Positions 38,186 through 48,271 of a DNA stretch of 64,000 nucleotides are shown here, piece by piece; the stretch's first letter is position 1, and each line of letters begins with the position of its first letter. Source of the stretch: Gracilariopsis chorda (lineage: Eukaryota > Rhodophyta > Florideophyceae > Gracilariales > Gracilariaceae); contig NBIV01000055.1 in assembly GCA_003194525.1 (NCBI GenBank), positions 62,001 to 126,000 of the forward strand. Direction: 5' to 3'. A program made the translations under genes and the position numbers. The notes beneath the pieces are model-generated. The model had not been told where the DNA came from. It saw only the letters and a program-made list of their open reading frames with translations, and searched no databases.

Positions 38186-40660
38186 TTAGACAAGGTCGTC
38201 ATCAGCCGTAACATCGGATAACATGCCCCCTACATCTTCCGAAAACAATCTGTCGGAGCCTTCGTCAACGTGCAACACACTCTCTGCTTGAACAACACTC
38301 ATTCTAGGATTCACTTGTGACACTCTAACACTTATGGGCGCTGCCGGTTTCAGTCCTGGTGGCACGGATACTACAACTTGAAAACCGTAGTCTTCGAGGT
38401 GTGCAAAACCTACTCGATCGTCATTGTCCTTTAAACAACGCACAAATATTGCGCGATGCCTCGCTTCTGGACCTAATCTTCGTAGGTATTCCAGTTGCCA
38501 GTATCTCTTGGATTTGTTTTCAGTTAGTCTTGCATCACGTCCGACCTCTTGGCTGCGCGCGATTTCACCCTGTATTTGCTGAACGGAAAATGGCAGTTCT
38601 TGGCCCCTAATGAAAGCCTTTAGCTGAAAGTGTGTTATCAGATCCAAGCTCCGTCGAATAGGAGAGGTGAGCTGAGTGTAGTAATCAACGCCCAGTGAGG
38701 CATGCTCGTTTGGGTACATGCTGGTCACAGAGGGAGCAGCGTTCCGAAATACTACAGCAGCCCTCGCAGGTCCGTCTGGAATGGCGTCTATAATGTCATC
38801 ATCTGGATAATCAAAAGGTTCCTGGCTCCGGTAGGGTATTGGAATACCTGCTTCCTTCGCAAACCAAGCACCCGTCGTGCACGCTGTTATCATCAACTCA
38901 GATACCAGCATCCATGCAGGTGTATCACTCTTCACGATTCCAAGTTTGATATCAGGGACGTCTAGTTCTGCCCCTGTCACTTCGACAGAGGGAAACGGAT
39001 TGTTGATCATAATAGCACCACCTTCCATTTCCCGCCACTCTCGGCGTCGTTCTGCAATTTCCTGGAGTGCTGTGAGAGCGTCATGATTCTCATCGTCAGG
39101 ATCATTGAGTGCATTATCTGCTTCTTCGTATGTGAGTCGTAAGGCTTTGGAAATGAGCGTAGGCTGCACACGCGTGGACTCTTTCACGATTGTCCCATCT
39201 TCCGCAATCTGAAACTGAAAGCTTAATGCAGTTCCATCCCAACGCTTGCCCGTCAAAGAAAATAATTCGTTCGCTAGTTTCTCTGGAAACATTGTTAGCT
39301 TTTCAGTCGGTAAGTAAACGGTCGCAGAGCGCCGCAGGGCCTCTCGTAGCAAGTCGCTCTCAGTGTCTTCAAAGTAACGCGACGGATCTGCGACGTGCAC
39401 ATACACGCAGTTGGATTCCGAATCAAATGCAATGGCGTCATCAATCTCTGTTGTATCAGAGCTGTCAATTGCAAAAGCTTGAAGATGACGCAGGTCTTTT
39501 CTTTCGCATCGATCGATGTCTTCTGGCGGATGCGATAAGAGCGCATCTGCGGCTTCATGAATCTGCTCGGGAAACCTCCGTCTTGTGTCCAGTTCAGCCC
39601 GTAGAATAATTAGATTTTCGTGCCTTGCCATCTGCTTCCATGCGACGAGGACATCAAACGCAGAAGACGGAATGACGGGCTTCGAAAGCGCAGACATAGT
39701 TAATTGTACAAGCGCTTTCGCTTTCATATCAAGGGCCGAGAATTTGTTCTCACCTGTGAAAGCATATCGACTATCAATGTTGTTCTTTCCGGTTCCAAGT
39801 TCAATTGCAATTTCACGTAGTGATGAAAGCAGCAAGTCTATTTCGATCTCAGAAAAGTTCCTCTTCAATGGTTCTAACGAACGCGTTTCGTAAGCTCGCT
39901 GGAGATCTTCCCGCTTTGCATTCTCCAATTGATATCTCCGAAACTGCTCAAGCTTCTGCGCCTGAATGTTCTTCACTACTTCAGGTGTGCGAGCTTCATA
40001 AACGAAACTGCCCTTGATGTTGCGCGCCTTGAAGTAAACGTCATCATTTACTAACATTACATGAGTGCTTAACATTGATAGAGGGGCTTCGTCGGTAAAC
40101 AAGACTTGACAAATGTCACGCATGCTAAAGGGACCGTCCTGAGAGCTGAGTTCCTCCCATGCCACTTCTAGCAGCTCTTCGTTTTCATCCACTCGAGCTT
40201 CAATAAGGCTCTCAACCGAACTAAGATCTTCGGATAGTGCGGTTTCTGAGGGTGGTCCTACTACGAACAGTATCTGCTTTGAAGGGACAGAAAACTCAGT
40301 CCCAGATGCATCTTGTACCATCCAGCTTCGCTTCCCTTCTGGTCGCAGCGCTCGGGTTAGCCGTAATCTCGAACCGCTCAGCACGTGAAGGTAGCTACCA
40401 GCATCAATTGACTGCGAAGTAAGAGCGCTGGCGTTCAGAACATGTCCATTCGGTCGTATCGCCCATTTCCGAGGGATCTGAGGGAGTTTATGAAACACTG
40501 AAGGGCGCCGGCAAATATAAGACCGAGTCCGACGCCGCGAAGGTATAGCAGTTGGATTAATAAAGGCTGGTAGCGGCCTGTTACATAGCAGATGTGACAG
40601 ACATGATACAGATTCCTTGCGAAACCCCAGATTTCTCCGATAAGACGCCACCTCATTCAT
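38186..40660 (-). CDS. RNase II/R-family (RNB) 3'-5' exoribonuclease, organelle
   Basis: 824 residues. The N-terminus is transit-like (Arg/Ser-rich, few acids). RNB catalytic domain: FAIDSSDTTEIDDAIAFD carries the conserved acidic metal-binding residues, followed by VYVHVADPSRYF, TVYLPTEKLTMFPEKLANELFSL, ALSFQFQIAEDGTI and YTQLTSPIRRSLDLITHFQLKAF (the conserved SPIRRYxD segment). A degenerate S1-like segment (RAIFVRCLKDNDDRVGFAHLEDYG) ends the protein. Plastid RNR1 or mitochondrial RNase II homologues mature rRNA and mRNA 3' ends. Convergent with the small membrane-protein gene (3-bp gap). Confidence 0.9.
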   Translation of the reverse strand: MNEVASYRRNLGFRKESVSCLSHLLCNRPLPAFINPTAIPSRRRTRSYICRRPSVFHKLPQIPRKWAIRPNGHVLNASALTSQSIDAGSYLHVLSGSRLRLTRALRPEGKRSWMVQDASGTEFSVPSKQILFVVGPPSETALSEDLSSVESLIEARVDENEELLEVAWEELSSQDGPFSMRDICQVLFTDEAPLSMLSTHVMLVNDDVYFKARNIKGSFVYEARTPEVVKNIQAQKLEQFRRYQLENAKREDLQRAYETRSLEPLKRNFSEIEIDLLLSSLREIAIELGTGKNNIDSRYAFTGENKFSALDMKAKALVQLTMSALSKPVIPSSAFDVLVAWKQMARHENLIILRAELDTRRRFPEQIHEAADALLSHPPEDIDRCERKDLRHLQAFAIDSSDTTEIDDAIAFDSESNCVYVHVADPSRYFEDTESDLLREALRRSATVYLPTEKLTMFPEKLANELFSLTGKRWDGTALSFQFQIAEDGTIVKESTRVQPTLISKALRLTYEEADNALNDPDDENHDALTALQEIAERRREWREMEGGAIMINNPFPSVEVTGAELDVPDIKLGIVKSDTPAWMLVSELMITACTTGAWFAKEAGIPIPYRSQEPFDYPDDDIIDAIPDGPARAAVVFRNAAPSVTSMYPNEHASLGVDYYTQLTSPIRRSLDLITHFQLKAFIRGQELPFSVQQIQGEIARSQEVGRDARLTENKSKRYWQLEYLRRLGPEARHRAIFVRCLKDNDDRVGFAHLEDYGFQVVVSVPPGLKPAAPISVRVSQVNPRMSVVQAESVLHVDEGSDRLFSEDVGGMLSDVTADDDLV

Positions 40661-41296
40661 TTAAAGTTGGAGACCTGAAAACGAAATATACTTTTGCGCT
40701 CCTTCAGAAGCTCCTTATCTCAAAACAATAAGAAGAAATGCTCAGATCGCCGATGTATGCTTCTTTACCTTTCGCAGATTATCCACGTCTGTTGTCTCAT
40801 CCGTGAGAAGTAATCTTTATCACAGGGAGCAAAGTCTTCCGCAAGGAGCGATGGTCTCTGCCCTCTGTTTCCCTTGTGCTTCTCGGTCACCTTCACATCA
40901 ACGAGATCAGAATCTGCTTGAAACAACGCGCCGTGGCTTACAGAAGAAATGATCTCGAGTAAGTTCTGTAATATTATTAGAGACGATTCTGAAGTTTAAA
41001 GGGTTGGCGGTACCGCTAACCGCTATCCCTATACCCCCGAAGTTATGTTGTAGAAGGATACCGTCTGTACTAAGGTACCGACAGGTCTCAAGAAGGCAAC
41101 CATTTACCTCAGAAGTGTAACCTTTTACCTCTCTCACACGCATTACGGGTACTTAGAATCGGAAAGTTGAAGCCATTACACAGCAACAGCAGTATCGCGC
41201 AACTAAAAAGGCGCGCAAACCTTCTTGGTGCGGGCGAGAAACATATCCAAGCGTTCCGCTTCATCAGGGACTCCAGAGAGTCCTCTTCACCAATTA
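40661..41296. other. Divergent intergenic, RNB to CPOX gene
   Basis: About 635 bp between two organelle-protein genes. At 41001-41031 lies GGGTTGGCGGTACCGCTAACCGCTATCCCTA, a near-palindrome around GGTACC, and at 41072-41080 TAAGGTACCG. Both are versions of the recurrent promoter-like words and could serve either gene. Confidence 0.45.
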
Positions 41297-42461
41297 ATGA
41301 TGTGGTCTCCCTCTTTCATCTCACCTTTTTCTTTGCCTGCCCACGGAAATATGAAGGGCTCCAGCAATAGAAAGAACAATCTAAGACCATACACATGCAA
41401 AGCCTCTCTAGTGTCTTCTGATGTACAGACGTTTATTAGTCTTATCCGTGATGCTCAGCAAAAACTTTGTACGGATCTAGAATCTATCGATGGAAAATCA
41501 AAATTTTCCTCTGACCCGTGGAGAAGTGAGAAAGGGAATGGGCTAACCCGGGGTACGTGTCTCTATATATGCCTCTCGTTCATGCCTGGTACTAACAAAC
41601 ACCAGTATTACAAGATGGTGCCATATTTGAGAAAGCTGGAGTTAACACGTCCATAGTCGAAGGTGTTCTATCCGCAGCACGCGCCGATGCACTTCGTAGA
41701 CGCGGCAGAGAGATACAGCCTGGTGAAAAGTACAGGGCAGCAGCCCTGAGTTTTGTTATGCATGCACAATCCCCACACGTTCCTACCTTACGTGGGGATG
41801 TGCGCATATTCGCATCAGAAGGTGGTATCTCAGTTGGTGGTGGCGTCGACCTTACAGTCTTCTATGTTTGTCCAGAGCAAATCGCGGCTTTTCATCGTCA
41901 TTGGAAAAGTGTGTGTGATGCATACGATGCCGATCTGTATTCAAAAGTATGTCAGAACCGTTCCTTCTATGTTTGTTGCAGTTTCTGTTGGTAGTAACTA
42001 AGACACTGACAATTCCTTTTGAGCAGCTGAAGGAGCAATGTGACGATTATTTCTATATTCCGTCCCGTGCTGAACACCGAGGAGTGGGCGGCTTATTCTA
42101 CGATGACCTACCGCTGTCTTCTTCCCGTTGTGTACAGTTTTCTTCGGACATGTTAGACAACTTTCTACCGAGTTTTCTACCCATTCTCAGACAGAACTGT
42201 GTACTTCCTTACACAGCACAGCAAAAGAGATGGCAGCGGATTAGAAGAGGACGCTATCTTGAATTCAATTTGCTTAACGACCGCGGTGTTCGATTTGGTC
42301 TGGCTGGTGCACATTATTCAAGGACTGACGCAATCATGATATCAGCTCCACCTTCTGTCGAATGGCCATATGGGTATGATGTGGAACCAAACTCTCTAGA
42401 GTGGCGAACAGTTCATCTTCTAAGGGGGAAACCAGTAGACTGGGCACGCTGTGCGTTTTAA
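41297..42461 (+). CDS. hemF: Coproporphyrinogen III oxidase (oxygen-dependent), three exons
   Basis: Converts coproporphyrinogen III to protoporphyrinogen IX in heme and chlorophyll synthesis, normally in the plastid in algae. Exons 41297-41552, 41606-41946 and 42027-42461 join to 1032 nt (343 residues). Intron 1 (53 bp): donor G|GTACGT, branch TACTAAC, acceptor ACCAG. Intron 2 (80 bp): donor AAA|GTATGT, acceptor GAGCAG. Spliced text: VLQDGAIFEKAGVNTSIVEG, SFVMHAQSPHVPTLRGDVR, ISVGGGVDLTVFYV, LKEQCDDYFYIPSRAEHRGVGGLFYDDL, RRGRYLEFNLLNDRGVRFGL and SAPPSVEWPYGY, all canonical CPOX motifs. Usual WWFGGG reads ISVGGG. Start: first in-frame ATG; Met at 41352 is an alternative, which would shorten the transit peptide. 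Confidence 0.9.
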
Positions 42462-43049
42462 AACATATATCTACTGACAGGCGGAGCCCTAGAATAATCT
42501 GCACTTGAATCATGATGATCAGACCATCTGAATTCATCAAGGCGGTGCAAGCTGCCATGATTACGACGGTACAGGTACCGAGTTCGTTTCGTGACTGATG
42601 CCGTTTCGAGCACGATCTTCCGTTGTCACGGAGTCGTGACCCTAGAGGAATTAAAGCTCAAAATGAACCCGTCGTTCATTCATCGGATCTTCGGTACCCT
42701 TGGCTATGAAAACTTCCGCAGTGTAAGATCACTACAGCCTCATTTACATGCGTACATTTCACGTCAAAAGAACGGCGCTTCCTTCTGGTATACCCGTGGG
42801 TATCCTACAATCTTTTTTGCCGAAAAGAGCCTGTTCCGTTTTGATGTGTCTTCGGTCAGGTGGAACCTATTTCGGACTCCTGTTTGGCGTTAGCCACTCG
42901 TTCTTCTCTCTACTCCTAATATACCTGTGCTACTTCCGACAAAGGAGCTTCCGGTACTTCACATCAACATTCGAGCTGAAGTAGTTTGTCGTTTCAAAGC
43001 AGAAATCCCCTTCGATGTCCCTCGTACAAGGCAACATGAACCTATAGGA
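42462..43049. other. Intergenic with GGTACC-type motifs
   Basis: About 590 bp upstream of the membrane-protein gene. It contains GACGGTACAGGTACCG (42566-42580) and TCGGTACCCTTGG (42691-42703). A plus-strand frame at 42591-42893 overlaps these and is not supported. The frame of the next gene extends upstream without ATG to about 42927. Confidence 0.4.
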
Positions 43050-44099
43050 ATGTCCAACGAAACATTTCGAAAGCTTCCTACCGAGTGGCTTGATGTGAAT
43101 GACAACAAACAAGTACAAGAATCCACAATCAACGAGTTCCCCGAGTTTCGCGCGACTTCAAAGCGGGAACTAACCGTCGACTTGGAAACCATAAGCGTTG
43201 AAGAGTCAAAAGAGAATTCTTCCACTCCTGAGGGACAAGGCGTTCCGACAGACAGCCAAAACCCAGCGTCAAACAAAGCGACGCGCACCAGCTTCTTCTC
43301 GCTAAAAAGAATGCTGAAGCAGGAAGCTAATGAAAACGGCGGAAAGACAGATATGGATTGTTCTTCAAAGGAGAGACTATGGTTTGAAAGGCTCACCTAC
43401 AGACAGATTGGTACAGGCCGCTACTTGGGGAATGTTGGTCTTCTATTCGTCCGAATATTCTTTCTATTCATGCATGCCATTTCTGCGGGTATAATGTACG
43501 GTCATCGCAGACAGGTTGACATGCTTCTTCTTCGTTCAGAACTGTTTGCTTGGCTGCAGTTCGTGTTCGTTTTACTGTATCCTCTACTGCTCTGGGCGTC
43601 GTTATTAACTTCGCGTTCCTTAAACTCGGAAGATGATGCTCCAAAGCAACGATTGTGGACGTTTGTGGCCGTTGTGTTTCACACGCTTGTAACCTTTTCT
43701 CAGGTTGAACTATTTCGCTTATTTCTATTCCATTTCGTTCCGCGACTTCAGCCCAAGAGTTCTTCCACCGCAATACTTTATTCACTGGACTCCGTCTTTG
43801 CGCGGCAGAGGTATCTGATGTTTGCCACAGTGCTAATCGAGTTCTACTGTTCCCAAGTGCCTTATTACCCGGAATACCTCCTTGTCACCGTTCTACTAGC
43901 AGGTGTATGGGAAATAGGAACTCTTTTCACGAGAAATCTTGACCCATTCTCGGTCAGAATCATTATTTCGATTGCTCTGCTCGCTCTTGTGTGTATTCTT
44001 GCATCTCTTAATTACTTGATCGCTGACAAGTTTCGACGGAGCCAAGTCAACAGTCGTCAGCCGCAGCCAAAGGCCGTTAACTATGAAGTAACCTTTTAA
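43050..44099 (+). CDS. Polytopic membrane protein, unrecognised
   Basis: 349 residues from ATG 43050. Residues ~1-115 are hydrophilic, with Ser/Glu-rich disordered sequence and a Lys-rich end. From ~125 the sequence contains about six transmembrane segments: NVGLLFVRIFFLFMHAISAG, ELFAWLQFVFVLLYPLLLWA, LWTFVAVVFHTLVTF, FRLFLFHFV, YLLVTVLLAGVWEIG and VRIIISIALLALVCILASL. The C-terminus is short and hydrophilic. The spacing vaguely recalls small six-helix lipid-metabolism proteins such as AIG1-type, but I see no diagnostic residue pattern, so no function is assigned. Confidence 0.7.
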   Translation: MSNETFRKLPTEWLDVNDNKQVQESTINEFPEFRATSKRELTVDLETISVEESKENSSTPEGQGVPTDSQNPASNKATRTSFFSLKRMLKQEANENGGKTDMDCSSKERLWFERLTYRQIGTGRYLGNVGLLFVRIFFLFMHAISAGIMYGHRRQVDMLLLRSELFAWLQFVFVLLYPLLLWASLLTSRSLNSEDDAPKQRLWTFVAVVFHTLVTFSQVELFRLFLFHFVPRLQPKSSSTAILYSLDSVFARQRYLMFATVLIEFYCSQVPYYPEYLLVTVLLAGVWEIGTLFTRNLDPFSVRIIISIALLALVCILASLNYLIADKFRRSQVNSRQPQPKAVNYEVTF

Positions 44100-44437
44100 C
44101 CGTTAAATGTACAGTTTGTAAACACACTAACTCTTCTCCTACCTGTAAAGATAGTTGCACAGGAATCTTCCTGTTACGAATGCAAATTATATATCCTTGC
44201 ACGCCCCTTGCCGACAGCGCTTTTAGACCGGTGAAGCGAGTCATGAATTATTCAGATACCCCAGTTCAACGGATCCCATTAGATATCCTCAGTCGGCGAC
44301 AAGGTTCATGGCTCTTAAGCAATCGTAATGTCCATTCACTTTCTGACGAAGCAAGACTTCAACGCCATGACTTATCAACAGTGTTTATATATGCACCAAT
44401 CTAGAGTCTCTCAAGTTTGCATTTCGTGCTGCAGCCA
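44100..44437. other. Convergent intergenic, membrane protein to uvrB
   Basis: About 340 bp between convergent genes. 3' UTR sequence only; nothing recognised. Confidence 0.4.
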
Positions 44438-46993
44438 TCACTGGTCCAGCGCACCGAGGAGATGTAACTGGTCTCGCAGCAAGGCCGCAGTTTCGAAGTC
44501 TTCGACTTCCGCAGCTTTTAACATTCTGTCCTTCAAAGACTCGACATCTGCTGGGGTATATACAGTTTGCTTGGAAATAAACTGAGAATTAGACGAGTTA
44601 ATAGGGATGGAGGAAGCCGGGCCAAGTCGATACTCGGACAAAGAAAGGCCTTGTTTTCGCTTCATGTTCCTGATTCTTTGTAGCAATGGTTCTCGTTCTT
44701 GGTCGCTCTCCGAGTCCGGCTCACCAACCGGCTTAGGATTTACGCCGTACAAGGAATTATATGCAAGCTGTAATCGTCTCCGCCTTGCCGTTTCGTCCAT
44801 GGCACGCCGCATAGCTGTAGTTACCGTGTCTGCGTACATTATGACATGACCCTTCACATTTCGTGCAGCTCTGCCGATCATCTGTATGAGTGCCGTTTCC
44901 CCTCTCAAAAAGCCTTCCGAATCGGCATCTAAGATCGCAACGAGCTGAACGGCAGGCAAATCAATACCTTCTCGCAACAGGTTCACTCCAACCACGACAT
45001 CGAGGGGGGATACCTTCGCGTTGTTGCCGTCACTGCGCTGGGTCACGCTGTGGCCATTACTCCTCATTGCCTCCAACACGTGCATGCGTCCAACGGAATC
45101 GATTCCAGAGTGGAGAAAGGTTACGCGAAGAGGGCGCTCCAAGACACCCAACACCGGGGGCTTCTTCGCAAGACACTCCGCCACATCCTCCGCAAATCGC
45201 TTTGTGACCGTAGTGACAATGGCCTTCCCTCCCTTACTAGCGACCCTCGCCAACTGAGTAGTGAGGTGCTCGATCTGACCGGTTGTCCTGACAACCTCCA
45301 CAGTAGGATCAACAACACCTGTAGGCCGAATAACGGCTTCTACGACGCCATTCGCGTGACTTTTTTCAAGTTCAAAAGGGCCGGGAGTCGCGGAGACGAA
45401 GACTGTCTGATGAGTTTTGGCCCAAAACTCAGGCAGATTCAAAGGGCGGTTTTCCATTGCAGACGGAAGTCGAAAGCCGTACCGCACAAGTTTCTTCTTC
45501 CTAGCGGCATTGGCCGTGTACATGGCGCCCAACTGCGGAACTGTGACATGACTCTCATCGATAAAGAGCAACCACTTTCCATCTGTGGGCATGTAATCCA
45601 GCAAAGTTTCAGGCGGTGCGTGCGCGTCTCGGCCCGACAAGTGCAGAGAATAGTTCTCAATACCGTGACAAAAGCCAACTTTTGTCAACATTTGCACATC
45701 GGCGTCTACTCTCTGTTGCAAACGCGTGGCCTCCAGTTTCTTGCCCTGCGCCAAGAAACGACGAACAGTTTGACGCGTCTCCTGCTGAATGCGTTCAATG
45801 GCTTGTTCTATGAGGTGTTTTGGGGTGACAAAATGCTTGGCCGGGTACAAAACTAGTTGATCGCCCAAGTCGTGAACGCTGTTTGGGGAAAGATGAACAC
45901 GCTGTAAGGAGACAACGCGCTGGTTTTCAAAATTGTATCGATAGAGTACACCGGGCTGTTCCCACGGAGGGGAGACATCAATAAGATTATGAGAAGAGCG
46001 AAAATGGCCGCGAGTAGTGTCTACGTTGAGATGATGGTGAACATAATTAAGCGAGGTCAAAGTTTGCGTAAGTTGATGAACAGTAAGCTGATCGCCAACT
46101 CGTGTGATAAAAGCAGCTTGCAGATACTCGGATGGTAAGCCCAGCCCATAAATAGAGCTAACAGTAGCGACGACAATAGTATCATTTCTCTCAAACAAGC
46201 TCTTTGTCGCGGCATGTCGTAGTCGATCAAGCTCATTATCAATGGAACTACTCTTCGCAATGTACTTGTCAGAGGCCGGTAAGTAGGCCTCCGGCTGATA
46301 GTGCTTAAAGTTGGAGACGAAAAACTCGACGCGATTGGCTGGAAAAAAGGCCTTGAACTGGTTGTACAACTGGGCGGCCAGCGTCTTGTTAGGGGCCAAA
46401 ACCAGGGTGGGCATCTGCACAGCGGCAATTACACTAGCCATCATGAAGCTCTTTCCCGACGCGGTGACGCCCGCCAAGGTTTGAAACGCGCAAGCGTCGT
46501 TGAGAACGCGGCGAGTGAGAAAGCGAACGGCGTGGGGCTGGCTGCCCGCGAGCGCGTATGGAGCGCGAAGGCGGAATTTATAGCGCGGCGATGTGGAAGC
46601 TGGGGTGCGTAGCGTGGATTGTGCGCCGTGTTCGGCTGATAGTACGGAACGACGCACCAGACGCACGCCCAGGTCGGAGAGCTTTCGCGTCGGGGCGGGT
46701 GGTAAGGCGGCGTGCGGCGCGACGGCGAGTAGCACCCTGCGCTGCTGCGCGCGTACGTAGCGCAGCAGGTTTGGCAGGTTGTCGGAGGTGATGGGGGCAG
46801 TAGATCGCGAGTAGAGCACGGTGAAACCGGGCGGCGCGCGGTCGGCCACTCGAAACGGCGCGGGTGGGGGCGGCGGGGGGGGCGGCGGGGGGGGTGCTAC
46901 GCGGCTGCAGAGGGGGGGACGGCGCGTGCGGCGGCAGCTGTGCGTGGCGCGGGGCGAAAGCAGCGGCGCGGACGGCGCGAACAGCGGCGGCAT
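44438..46993 (-). CDS. uvrB: UvrB: bacterial-type excinuclease ABC subunit B, probable organelle
   Basis: Damage-verification helicase-like subunit of bacterial nucleotide excision repair. From ATG 46993: 851 residues. The first ~170 are basic, Pro/Ala/Arg-rich with a polyproline run, fitting a long transit peptide. Then Walker A GVTASGKSF (175-182), LVLAPNKTLAAQLYNQFKAFFP, the damage-hairpin segment VSNFKHYQPEAYLP (227-238), SSIDNELDRLRHAATKSLFERND, DESH box (479-482), LREGIDLPAVQLVAILDADSEGFLR, QMIGRAARNVKGHVIMYAD and RRRRLQLAYNSLYG. The C-terminal UVR helix pair (MLKAAEVEDFETAALLRDQLHLL) binds UvrA/UvrC in bacteria. Hairpin tyrosines normally YYDYY read NFKHY. A possible upstream start at 47278 adds 95 residues. 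Most likely acts in plastid DNA repair. Confidence 0.92.
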   Translation of the reverse strand: MPPLFAPSAPLLSPRATHSCRRTRRPPLCSRVAPPPPPPPPPPPAPFRVADRAPPGFTVLYSRSTAPITSDNLPNLLRYVRAQQRRVLLAVAPHAALPPAPTRKLSDLGVRLVRRSVLSAEHGAQSTLRTPASTSPRYKFRLRAPYALAGSQPHAVRFLTRRVLNDACAFQTLAGVTASGKSFMMASVIAAVQMPTLVLAPNKTLAAQLYNQFKAFFPANRVEFFVSNFKHYQPEAYLPASDKYIAKSSSIDNELDRLRHAATKSLFERNDTIVVATVSSIYGLGLPSEYLQAAFITRVGDQLTVHQLTQTLTSLNYVHHHLNVDTTRGHFRSSHNLIDVSPPWEQPGVLYRYNFENQRVVSLQRVHLSPNSVHDLGDQLVLYPAKHFVTPKHLIEQAIERIQQETRQTVRRFLAQGKKLEATRLQQRVDADVQMLTKVGFCHGIENYSLHLSGRDAHAPPETLLDYMPTDGKWLLFIDESHVTVPQLGAMYTANAARKKKLVRYGFRLPSAMENRPLNLPEFWAKTHQTVFVSATPGPFELEKSHANGVVEAVIRPTGVVDPTVEVVRTTGQIEHLTTQLARVASKGGKAIVTTVTKRFAEDVAECLAKKPPVLGVLERPLRVTFLHSGIDSVGRMHVLEAMRSNGHSVTQRSDGNNAKVSPLDVVVGVNLLREGIDLPAVQLVAILDADSEGFLRGETALIQMIGRAARNVKGHVIMYADTVTTAMRRAMDETARRRRLQLAYNSLYGVNPKPVGEPDSESDQEREPLLQRIRNMKRKQGLSLSEYRLGPASSIPINSSNSQFISKQTVYTPADVESLKDRMLKAAEVEDFETAALLRDQLHLLGALDQ

Positions 46994-47486
46994 GGCGACG
47001 AGGGCGACGACTACGACTGCGACGCGCACGCAGAGGCGGAGCAGCGCCTTGCACGCGCGGCGCGGAGATGAGCGGCGGCGGCAGATCAACCATCGCGCCC
47101 GGCAGCACGTCGGTCCGCGAATGCACGCGGCGCGCGTCGCCATAAGTTGCCGCCGCAGCGCGTAATATCTCAAGCGGCCCACGCGCCGTGGCTTACAAAC
47201 GGCGATGCCACTTGGCGGCTGTAAACAGGTGCCACCGCTGTTTGTGGCAGCCGCGACGTAACTATAGTTAGCTACCAAGAGTAACTCGAGGTGATGGGGG
47301 AGCGCGGGAAGGGCAGTGACGCGTTCGTCAGCCAGGCGGCGATCCGTCGGCGAACGCTGCTACCGACGGTACGTCATGTGAGCGCGCATCGCCGTCGCGC
47401 GCGGCGCGATATCATGCGCGCCGCCCCCGAGTGCATCGCTCCGCCGCTCTCCCCCGATTACGCGCCCCGCCTCCCCACCCCCAACC
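46994..47486. promoter_or_regulatory. Divergent promoter region, uvrB to 205-aa gene
   Basis: About 490 bp between head-to-head genes. A promoter-like block CTACCGACGGTACGTCATG (47360-47378) lies ~110 bp before the plus-strand ATG. GC-rich; no frame of note beyond extensions of the flanking genes. Confidence 0.4.
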
Positions 47487-48104
47487 ATGCGTTGTTTCGG
47501 AGCGCCGTTCGATCCGCACTCAACCCCGGATTCGTCCAACACTTCGGCCAGCCGTCGCACTCGTCTATTCCGCCGCTTCCTTCGCTCCCCGTTGCTGCGC
47601 TCCGAGGTGTCCACCCTGTCCGAGCTGCGCTTTTCGCCCGGCACTTCGAAGCTATCCCCGAACAGCTCTAGATACAGCGCCGATCGACTCCTTTCCTCCT
47701 CCTCATGCTCCAAGTCAACCTCCCCCTCGCCGACAAAGCCGCCCGCATCAGCAGCGCTTTCAATTGACTCGGATCATTTTGCACGCTCACTGTCATACAA
47801 CCTTGACCCCGCGCTCCAGCACCACAACACCGGCCACGACGACAAGTACAACGTGCGTCGACGCGTTGCTCAGTACGATCAGAGGCACATCAAATCCACT
47901 CTTGGTCCGCCCCTTGTCGAGGTTAAGACGCCCCGTCTCGAGAAGGACAGCGTTATTTACCGAAGAGTGCAGAGTTTTGAATCTCTGGAGCGACACAGTC
48001 GACGACGTTTCGGACCCTCCCTTTCGGAACTCAGACACCTTCGTAACAAAAACGGTTTCGTTTTGGTTGACACAAACGGTCCTTATGCCGAGTATACTCT
48101 TTAG
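47487..48104 (+). CDS. Serine-rich basic protein, unrecognised
   Basis: 205 residues, ATG preceded by CCCAACC. The first ~95 residues are Ser/Pro/Arg-rich and probably disordered. The second half is more ordered: HDDKYNVRRRVAQYDQRHIKS, VEVKTPRLEKDSVIYRRVQSFESLERHSRRRFGP and ELRHLRNKNGFVLVDTNG. No family recognised. The next gene follows 167 bp downstream on the same strand after an AT-rich TATATATACA spacer. Confidence 0.5.
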   Translation: MRCFGAPFDPHSTPDSSNTSASRRTRLFRRFLRSPLLRSEVSTLSELRFSPGTSKLSPNSSRYSADRLLSSSSCSKSTSPSPTKPPASAALSIDSDHFARSLSYNLDPALQHHNTGHDDKYNVRRRVAQYDQRHIKSTLGPPLVEVKTPRLEKDSVIYRRVQSFESLERHSRRRFGPSLSELRHLRNKNGFVLVDTNGPYAEYTL

Positions 48105-48271
48105 TGCATATATATACATTTCTCTCTCTATCTGTTTCGTTCTGTACTATAACCAATGCCAACGTAAACGCTAGTGCTCCGTTTCTGTTAATCGCCTTTG
48201 CGCCGCCTTTCGTCGCCTTCACCCCGTCTGCATTGCTCGCACCCTTCTATCTGCCCTCTCAGTCGTTCGCC

